Shown here piece by piece: positions 28,861 through 35,538 of a stretch of DNA of 35,538 bases. Both the position numbers and the translations under genes were made by a program. The notes beneath the pieces were generated by a model, which saw only the letters and a list, made by a program, of their open reading frames with translations, did not search any database and was not told the origin of the DNA. Position 1 is the first letter of the stretch. Each line of letters starts with the position of its first letter. The DNA is taken from contig BFEA01000034.1 of assembly GCA_003427395.1 (NCBI GenBank), positions 3,141,211-3,176,748 on the forward strand, written 5' to 3'. The DNA is from Chara braunii. Taxonomy: Eukaryota > Streptophyta > Charophyceae > Charales > Characeae.

Positions 28861-31628
28861 TTCCGCAGGTAAGCATTTTTAGCCACATCACTATCTGAAA
28901 TGACCCTGATTTCTGGGGTAGATTCACTTAGTGAATCTGCTAGTAACAAATCTAGAAGAGAGAAAAAAAAAAAGAAAAAAAAAAAAGAAAACTACTAACT
29001 TCTAACTAACTCGTTGTGTCCACTGTCCCACGGCCTCGTCTAACCATTCCTAATCTAGAGGTTGCGGGTTCGAGTTCTGCCTGTCCCAGGGCGGGTAAAA
29101 AAAGATAGGCTCCGCCTCCTGTAGCTAGCAAAAGGAGCTAGCCCGGAGGCAAGCCGGATTCGATCCCAAGATCCTCTACATATCAGTCAGCGCCTGTACC
29201 TACAGGGCTTGCTTCTAGTTCGGTTTTACTAGGAGCGAATTTGCCCTAAGTAAAGTACAAGCCTCAATCCAATCAGTCCATAAGGCCAACGGCCTTACCG
29301 TAAGGAAAATCCAGGCCATTGTAAGCCATCACAGCCTGTTTCAGCAGGCTAGGCTTCTTTTTCCATATTCTATCCTGCGGGGAGTGGTTTCCCGCTTTGC
29401 TCTTTCCGACATACTCAACGTTCGCGGACTCGAGTCGAAACGATCACTCTTTTTCAGTTGTCATCCACCTGAGAAAGACCGTAGCCCCGTCCCGCGCGAC
29501 TTTCTTCCGTTTTAACCGACCTTCCGACCTTGTGGTTGGAGTTTTTATTTACTAACCCCTTTGCAGTCTTTGCGCGCGTTGGAATGACGCGTGCGGTTAT
29601 TTTTAACTTTTAATCCACTAACTCTCGTCGGCTCAGCATGCGCCTCGGTGATGCAGACGAGCATTCGAAATTCTTAACCCCCTACTCTTGTCCGCGCGTG
29701 CCGTGTTTTAGCCCTGGCGGTTACTAAGCTTTTATGACCATAATGGTCGAGGGGTTTGCCCCAGTTTCTGTTTTTAGCCGTTTCCGTTTTAACAATTGGC
29801 GTTGACATTGTGTCGACCGCAATATCATGAGCGGATACCCTTGTAAGGGTATCAGCTCCGACAGTCTTCCCTGACCCCATTAAGCGACGTTTCCGTCGCT
29901 GGGGAATCTAAATGCAAACAAAGGCCTTCTGATGCGACAAGTTGTCAAATTTCGATTTCCTGGACGAAGTTGTGGCTTGAAGACCCTCACTACCTCTCTT
30001 GGCGCGTCCATACTGCCAGGATTTCAACCTGGGTCTCCCACATACCAACAATTGCAATACCAAAGAAATATTATTCCATATGACTCAAAGTGGGGATACT
30101 GGATCTGTACTACAGTTACAGAGGTCACCAAGGAAGATGATGATAGCCTCTCCCCTCAACTTTAGACTTTATTGCCAGGATCTCGTTGGGTGTCCGAGGA
30201 GTTAGGAATCATAAATGAATCCTACCCTTAGGACGAGGGTCTCAACCTTAATCAATTTTTACCGTCTCACCCGAAGTCTAATGCGAGGGGATCGACAACG
30301 TTGGTCTCAACCCACCACAGTCGGTTGATTAGGCCTGATCTGTGGTCCACCATGTTTGTTAATCTAATGGTGGTACCTATATTGGTTACGCAACACAGGA
30401 TGATTACCTCCTATCAAATACCTAGACCTGACTCTCGATCCCCCCGATATCTACCTGAACTTGATACTATCATTGGGGAATCCTTCCCCTCAAGTTTAGT
30501 CCCAGGCTGGAATCGGAAGGCCCGCTGCCTGGTTATACTTGGTCAGCAGCCCACACTGGGAGTTACGTCCCAACGATGCCAATTTTTCACCATAGGCTTT
30601 GTAATTTTAAGTCCCTCAGATTGACCTCCATAAGTGGATGAACGATGATTATTTTAAAAATACACATATGAAATTGAAATTTGACCAGATAAAATTCATC
30701 TGCCCTCGTCAGTTGTCTTTGAAAGGGTGAACAAACCCATTGAATATATATATGAAAGAAGCAATATCAATAAGAATGATTCAACATGATTAAAAAACTT
30801 GTCTCTGATCGAGGGGCATCGTCAGAGCCACTTAGGAGCCGTGCTTACCAGACCTCGATCACAGGCTGGATAGGCACACGTCTCGGGGATCTTTTTCAAA
30901 TAGAAAAGTCAACCAAAATATCCATAATGAAAACAAAAGTAGGTGTTTGACCCTTTGTCTTGTCAGCAGGCAGAAAAAAAAAACATCCATTTCATTCATA
31001 ACATACATCTTCCTGATTCAGAGGGTTTTCTCAAATGTAAGATAACTTTGACTTTTTCATACCTCTTTTTAGGGTCTGCTTCAAAAATAAATATAAATAA
31101 CTCATCATAGTGCAAAACAACTTTCAAACTTTGCAAATCTTATTTCAGTTACTCTTGTCATTCTTGAATACTTAGGCGCTTTTCTGAGCAGCCTAGTTCA
31201 AGATTTGACAACATAGACTACACATACATCCAAAGTACACATTTTATCCACAAATATCAAACACTGGACCAACTCAATTGTGAAAGTGTAAAGTGTTCAA
31301 GTTCCCCATAGGTAAACCTCGCAAGTAACTTAGGATAGAGAAACTCAACTGAATACAAAAGTATATGTCCAAAATTTGATCCAAACTGATGCACAGATCC
31401 TCAAGATAGAAAATGAACCATACGTTTGATCTACCCTCAACTACTAGAGTACAAAACGCCGAGTCAGAATAATGTACATGATCCTCAAATCTTTAGCACT
31501 ATACCTAGACAAAAATACTCCATCCGATGCTCATAAGAGGAGTAAATACCAACTTCACCATACTGTCTCCTTCACCCTTAGTCCCTAATATACAATACCG
31601 GTCTAAAAGAAATCAAAACTGTCTTATT
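28861..31628. other. Hairpin-rich non-coding DNA, no gene
   Basis: An A-rich run (28960-28989) is followed by a B-box-like GGTTCGAGTTC at about 29067, and on the minus strand by GGATCGAATCC (about 29158-29168). These suggest tRNA-derived repeats. From 29281 to 30572 strong short hairpins recur (separate entry). From 30640 to 31628 the DNA is AT-rich with no repeat or gene that I recognise. Because element 2 ends at 31629 on the minus strand, its 3' LTR would be expected here, but no LTR edge or polypurine tract was recognised. Confidence 0.5.
29281..30572. other. Cluster of perfect short hairpins
   Basis: Perfect stems: TAAGGCC/GGCCTTA with AAC loop (29281-29297); AGCCTG/CAGGCT (29333-29350); GACCA/TGGTC with TAA loop (29736-29748); GATACCCTT/AAGGGTATC (29834-29853); AGCGACG/CGTCGCT with TTTC loop (29883-29900); CCACCAT/ATGGTGG extended to GGT/ACC with one bulge (30344-30377); nested AACTTGA/TCAAGTT around GGGGAA/TTCCCC (30458-30496); TGGGA/TCCCA (30557-30572). 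No two stems share a sequence, so this is not one repeat family by primary sequence. Confidence 0.7.
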
Positions 31629-33710
31629 TTAATCCTCTAAAGTGAGTCCCAACTGCTCATACAACTGAACCTTGAACCCTTGCTTGGTTCTTTTAATCAG
31701 ATTCCCCTCCCTATCGATGAGTCTGTTGTTCTTATCGAGACTAACTAACCCTTTTTCTTTATCTGTCCTAAAACCAGGACAATCATCCCTCCTGTGGACT
31801 CCCTTCATACAGTACTAACATAACTTCTTCTCTTCTTCCTTTGATCTCTTTGCAAACGATGGGACATCTTGTGACGCAGCCCCAATTAATGTTTGAGGTA
31901 AGACCTCTTCCTCTCCTGTCCCAATTTGTTATTTGTGAGTGACGTTTCCCCAGTATCCTTTTTAGGCAAGGTGACAACCCCTACCATCAATCCTTTGTTC
32001 TGATCGTTGCCCTTAAGTCCTTCTTTATCTCCTTCCATCCTTGGATTTTTCTTTTTGTCCTCAGTCTTCCCAGCATCCTCCATTTCAACCTTTTCCTGAA
32101 TATCCTCTTCTGATTGTTTCAAGGTCTTCCACCTTCTTCCACTTCTCATTTTCCAGCTTCTTCTTGCTTTCTTCAATTGCCTTTCCCTGTTCCATGACCT
32201 TTACCTCCAACTTACCAACTTCTTTTTTCAACTTCTCTTTCTCCATCTTTTCTGTCTCCGCCTCTTTACTCTTATTTTCAAGAGCAATGCTTAGTGCCTC
32301 CACCTTCAATTCCAGCTTTCCTCGTTCAATCCTTGCCTTTTCCATTTCTGTGTTCAAACTTTCCATCTCTTTTTCCACCTTTGCCTACTGCAGGTCCCTT
32401 TTTTCTTCTCTTGCCCTCAACCTCTGAATTTCCTTCAGGATTTCATGGACATGGCTTGCTACTCCCTGTGTGAATAATTCTGTTTTTTCCTTCATCCTGT
32501 CCTGAAGTTCCTGAATGAGAACTTCTAATTCCTTTCTCTTTTCTTCCACCACTTTTCTCAACCTGCTTTCTACTTCTGCTTCCCCCTCAAGGATCCATTC
32601 ACAATCGTCCCTGAGTAGCTGATTCAACCTGATCAATCTGTCCACACCAGTTGCTAGCTTGGAGCTGATTACGGTTTCAGAGACTATCTTCCTTTCCAAT
32701 TTCAAGCTCCAGTGTGCGTCTGAAGGCAACTCATTTTCTCTTAACGAGGTCACAACCCAATTCCTGCATTCCCTGTTTTCTTTTTCTTTTCTCTGCCTCT
32801 TTTCCTTTGTCCATCTCCTTGAGCCTCGTTCCTTTGGTGGCTCATTGGAAGTAGGCTCTTCTGCAGTTCCAGAAGGTCCTGCCATTTCATTCTCCTCACT
32901 GTCCTTCTCCTTTCCCTTCACCTTCTCGTCTCCCTTTTTCACCTCTCCTGCCTTGCCATTGCCTTCTACTTCCTTACCATCATGCTCTTCAATTTGTGTC
33001 TTGTCTTCTTTTATTGAATCATCTCCACCTTGAGCTCTGTCCTCATCATTCCCCTGCTGAGAGGTCGTGATATTTTTCCTATTTTCCTTTTGAGCTCTCC
33101 TTTCTATCCTCTCTCCCCTCTTGCCAATCCACAATCCCTGCTCTTGAAGTAACTGTTTCTTCTTCTGTCTCTGCACCTCCAAGGGATAGGCCTTTCTCAT
33201 CTTGACAAGGAAGCTCCCCCTGGTGTCTGACTCCTCCTTGATCCTCTTCACCGCCTCATACTCCCTTGGTGCTATCCTCCTCATCACTTGCTCCATCATC
33301 TTCCGTTCACCCCACCTCCTTTTCTCTGAACAAAGGTTGATGCTGTCCTCAAAATCTTCCAAGTTTGTGTCATCGAAACTGATGTCATCTTCGATCTCAT
33401 CCCTTGCCAAGTCCCCATATTTCGCCCACATACCAGCCTTGAAATCCAACCATCCCAAACATTCCAAGGCAACCTCATCTATCACTTCATTGCACTCCCC
33501 CAGTCCTGCCACCTGTTCGAGCATGGTCCGAGTACTCCACTCTCTTCTGAAGGCATGCTCCTCGAATTCTCTCAGGAAGATCCTAAGATTGTCCTCTTCT
33601 TTGTAGACAGACATTCCTTTGGAGTCCTTCATTACCAGCTGCATCTTTTTTCGCCCTTCTCTTCCATGAATTATCCTGGAAGGACCCGTCATCCCTCCCT
33701 TCTGTGTCAT
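31629..33710 (-). pseudogene. gag-like ORF 3' of integrase: coiled coil plus broken CCHC knuckle
   Basis: From ATG at 33710 (MTQKGGMTGPSR) 441 codons are open to a TAG at 32385-32387. The same frame stays open beyond it to 32085, and a shifted frame carries on to about 31886. A last frame then reads to a TAA at 31629-31631, about 690 codons in all. The N-terminal ~170 residues (NLRIFLREFEEHAFRREW, then ECLGWLDFKAGMWAKYGDL) resemble a gag N-terminal domain. The middle is a charged Lys/Glu coiled coil. Near the end C-stop-YC-MKGV-H-RRDD-C (31820 down to 31779) is an exact CX2CX4HX4C knuckle with a TAG as second residue, probably from TGG. The tail GLVSLDKNNRLIDREGN resembles the post-knuckle part of element 1 gag. 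It is not env-like, as no signal peptide or membrane segment is seen after 33710. An in-frame ATG at 33860 would add 50 residues. Confidence 0.7.
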
Positions 33711-33734
33711 GGTTGCCTGTTTTCCTGGGTCACA

Positions 33735-33780
33735 CCTGCACACAGAAAAGGAAAGGGAGTGAAAGATCAAGGAAAAAGTC
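33735..33780 (-). promoter_or_regulatory. Likely 3' splice site before the downstream ORF
   Basis: On the minus strand a pyrimidine-rich tract (CTTTCACTCCCTTTCC and TTTTC) runs into TGTGTGCAG|G, with the exon starting at 33735. The ATG at 33710 follows 25 bases later. A splice acceptor here would let the downstream ORF be made from a subgenomic RNA, as env genes are in other LTR elements. The donor site would lie outside the window. Confidence 0.5.
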
Positions 33781-33866
33781 AGCAGTTGGTTAACAACAGA
33801 CTGTTCGTAAAAGAAATGCCGCAACAAAGGCTCCACAAGATCATCAGGCCTTTCTTTCATCTTTTA

Positions 33867-35537
33867 TCAACTCAGCTCTTGCCTCATTTTGAACTTCTTT
33901 AGCCTAGATCCGGAAATCCAGTCTTTCCTTGGTGTTCCATCCATCTCTTCCAGTTCATAAGCCCCATAATTCCCTCTGCGTCTGACTCTGAAGGGTCCCA
34001 ACCATCTCTTGTCCAGCTTCCTCGACCATTGTTTCTCGAGTGAGGAGTCATACAACACTACTATCTCTCCAACCTCCAATGGTTCATCCCTTACGCGCGG
34101 AGATCTATNCCACCTTTCTTTGTCCCTTCCATGACTGTCAGTCACGCTCTCCACTGCTTCCTGTATCCGTTCTTCAGTAATACTGACCTGCCTGGCCCTG
34201 ATGTCAAGCAATTCCTCCAGAGGCATATCATTCTCGAGATCCTGCCTTCGCCACGTCTTTAAGAAACTCTCTATAGGAAACGTGGCATGCCTTCCATACC
34301 ACAGGGTTGCAGGGGCATAACCTGTGATTCTCTTGACTGTGATGTTCTCGACAAAAAACACCGTTCTTAGGAACTTGGGCCACAGGTTTGGCTTCCCTGT
34401 TGTCCACTTCGCCAGCAAATTGGTGATCGTACTGTGCCCTCTTTCAACCGGTGCGTTCGCTTGCGGATGTGCTCTGGTCGTGTACTTGACAATAATTCCT
34501 AGGTTGTCCAACAACTCTTTCACTTCCCCACACATAAACTCAGACCCCCTATCTATTGTAAGCTCCACAACGAAAGGATACCGGAGGTAATATTCTTTGA
34601 TGCAATCTGCCAAGACTGCTCCTGTCTTGGTTCGGATGGCCTTTCCATCAACAAATCCTGTAAGGTTATCTCGCGCATCAAAGATATAGTTATAGACTCC
34701 AAGTCCCAATGGCATTGCAAGGAGATCCAGATGGATCACTGCCCCCACATCCTTGATATATCTCGGATGTAGGGGTTCCTTGCACCTGATTGGAGATCTG
34801 ATTTGGCAGAGAACGCACGATTCGCAGTACTTTCGGATCATTCCGTACATGCCCTCCCAAAAGTATAGCTCGGTCACCTTCTTGATGGTAGTGGCAAAAC
34901 TTTTGTGACCTCCTACGGGTCCATCATGAAGCGTTGTTATCACATCGATCTGCCGATTCCTGCCACAAATGACTCTCCTAGGAGGTCCCCTTTTGTCCCT
35001 GATGAAGAGATGACCTCCCCTCACTAAGTAATGATCTCTCATACGAAGAGTTTTCTTATCAACATCTCTTTCACGTTTATACCCCGAGAAAATAAGTCTC
35101 ATTTCTAGGTGGAACCCATCATATTCTTCTTCCCGAAAATCCTCCGAGATCTCTCCTTGTTCAAACTCTTCTCCTTGCATCTCTTTATCAAATTCGAAAT
35201 CATCCCCCAACATTATCTCGTCTGCCTTTACTACCTCTTCCTTATTGTCAGCCTGTACTTGTAATAGTGAGTTGACGAGATAGTGTATTCTCCCCATTGT
35301 CAGCAGGTGTTGATCTATTGACTTCGTTCCTACCTCAATTGTTACTGGATCGTCAGTCAGTCTGTAGGTTTCAGCCAGAGCCAACTCTTCCATCCATTCT
35401 CCATTCCTTTCTCCCCATGAGTCTTCTTCAATGAAATGTTTCAACACCAACCCATCAACCTTTACAAAAGTTGTTGGGGCGTACCACATGGACTTTCCTC
35501 TCCTTGCATCCCTATCATTAACACTCAGTCTCCATGA
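33867..35537 (-). CDS. pol: Ty3/gypsy integrase (C-terminal part of pol), 5' end outside the window
   Basis: Integrase inserts element cDNA into the genome. The frame is open to the window edge, so it is the 3' part of pol. Numbering from the Met at 35489 (540 residues): zinc finger H188, H195, C225, C228; catalytic D255 (HLDLL), D313 (TIDRGSEF) and E349 (VERGH), with exactly 35 residues between the last two, a complete D,D35E core. The C-terminal part has a GPF module (KRWLGPFRVRRR, 494-505) and ends YELEEMDGTPRKDWISGSRL. No chromodomain follows. One codon contains an N (34109, residue 461). The stop TGA is at 33867-33869, and the next ATG (33860) begins six bases further on. The N-terminal ~130 residues are an acidic linker shared with element 1. 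Apart from the N the frame is intact. Confidence 0.93.
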   Translation of the reverse strand, partial: SWRLSVNDRDARRGKSMWYAPTTFVKVDGLVLKHFIEEDSWGERNGEWMEELALAETYRLTDDPVTIEVGTKSIDQHLLTMGRIHYLVNSLLQVQADNKEEVVKADEIMLGDDFEFDKEMQGEEFEQGEISEDFREEEYDGFHLEMRLIFSGYKRERDVDKKTLRMRDHYLVRGGHLFIRDKRGPPRRVICGRNRQIDVITTLHDGPVGGHKSFATTIKKVTELYFWEGMYGMIRKYCESCVLCQIRSPIRCKEPLHPRYIKDVGAVIHLDLLAMPLGLGVYNYIFDARDNLTGFVDGKAIRTKTGAVLADCIKEYYLRYPFVVELTIDRGSEFMCGEVKELLDNLGIIVKYTTRAHPQANAPVERGHSTITNLLAKWTTGKPNLWPKFLRTVFFVENITVKRITGYAPATLWYGRHATFPIESFLKTWRRQDLENDMPLEELLDIRARQVSITEERIQEAVESVTDSHGRDKERWXRSPRVRDEPLEVGEIVVLYDSSLEKQWSRKLDKRWLGPFRVRRRGNYGAYELEEMDGTPRKDWISGSRLKKFKMRQELS

Positions 35538-35538
35538 A

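Larger units (their letters stand above)
31629..35538 (-). mobile_element. Ty3/gypsy element 2, runs off the right edge
   Basis: The minus strand carries the end of pol (integrase) followed by a second long ORF with gag-like features. The remaining parts of pol and any 5' gag and LTR lie beyond the window. The region before the integrase finger is related to element 1. Integrase is open throughout, unlike in element 1, so this copy is younger, though the downstream ORF already has stops and frameshifts. Confidence 0.85.

Noticed and set aside
29101-29230. Minus-strand tRNA gene with GCAAGCC/GGCTTGC acceptor
   Set aside because: The acceptor-like ends pair and a B box is present, but the T arm does not form at the right distance. 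It is more likely a tRNA-derived repeat.
32659-33606. Plus-strand open frames opposite the gag-like ORF
   Set aside because: They are antisense shadows, rich in Ser, Phe and Leu because the minus strand is rich in Lys and Glu codons.
31629-33710. env gene
   Set aside because: The position suits env, but downstream of the ATG at 33710 there is no signal peptide or transmembrane segment, and the C-terminal Cys/His pattern is a nucleocapsid-type knuckle.
33867-34120. Chromodomain at the integrase C-terminus
   Set aside because: The sequence ends soon after the GPF module and no aromatic-cage pattern is visible.

Overview
This window looks like a repeat-rich nuclear contig from a large eukaryotic genome. 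No host gene could be recognised. It holds decayed LINE (non-LTR) pieces with a plant-style CCHC zinc-knuckle ORF1, two related Ty3/gypsy elements on opposite strands, a 516-bp fold-back MITE present twice, tRNA-derived repeats, minisatellites and long microsatellites. This mix fits a green-lineage genome, and a streptophyte alga such as Chara is my best guess. That guess rests on recognising protein style, not on a search. Isolated N bases and an intact Nextera mosaic-end junction at 74-111 show a short-read assembly that used a jumping library, so the first ~110 bases are probably chimeric.

Layout. 1-4.2 kb: minisatellites, simple repeats, an 80-bp inverted repeat and a diverged tandem duplication. 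4.25-9.4 kb: a zinc-knuckle ORF fragment, three tRNA-like units, a dimeric tandem array flanked by direct repeats, and a frameshifted LINE endonuclease fragment. 9.4-11.6 kb: a 46-bp minisatellite, a 144-bp (AG)n tract and unassigned DNA. 11.6-12.9 kb: LINE ORF1 pseudogene. 13.3-18.65 kb: plus-strand Ty3/gypsy element 1, with gag split by MITE copy 1, then protease, a reverse transcriptase lacking its palm core, an RNase H tail and the start of integrase. 18.67-22.48 and 24.10-27.68 kb: two diverged direct copies of a ~3.3-3.6 kb LTR-like unit. They share a 5' domain, internal hairpins, a TATA-like box and a 3' terminal hairpin, and several stems differ by compensatory changes. Copy 1 carries MITE copy 2 and hairpins around a shared CAAACTTATG core. 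Copy 2 carries a 12-unit, ~50-bp palindromic array. 27.7-28.9 kb: CA/TC/TA microsatellites. 28.9-31.6 kb: hairpin-rich non-coding DNA. 31.63-35.54 kb: minus-strand Ty3/gypsy element 2, with an almost intact integrase followed by a second ORF in the env position.

The two most interesting observations are these. (1) The ORF behind the element 2 integrase is gag-like, not env-like: it has a gag-like N-terminal region, a long coiled coil and a CX2CX4HX4C zinc knuckle broken by one stop. It begins just after the pol stop and follows a good splice acceptor. (2) The 18.7-30.6 kb non-coding DNA is full of perfect short hairpins whose stems vary while loops or cores stay fixed, with compensatory changes between homologous copies. 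That suggests a structured RNA or DNA function in giant LTRs.
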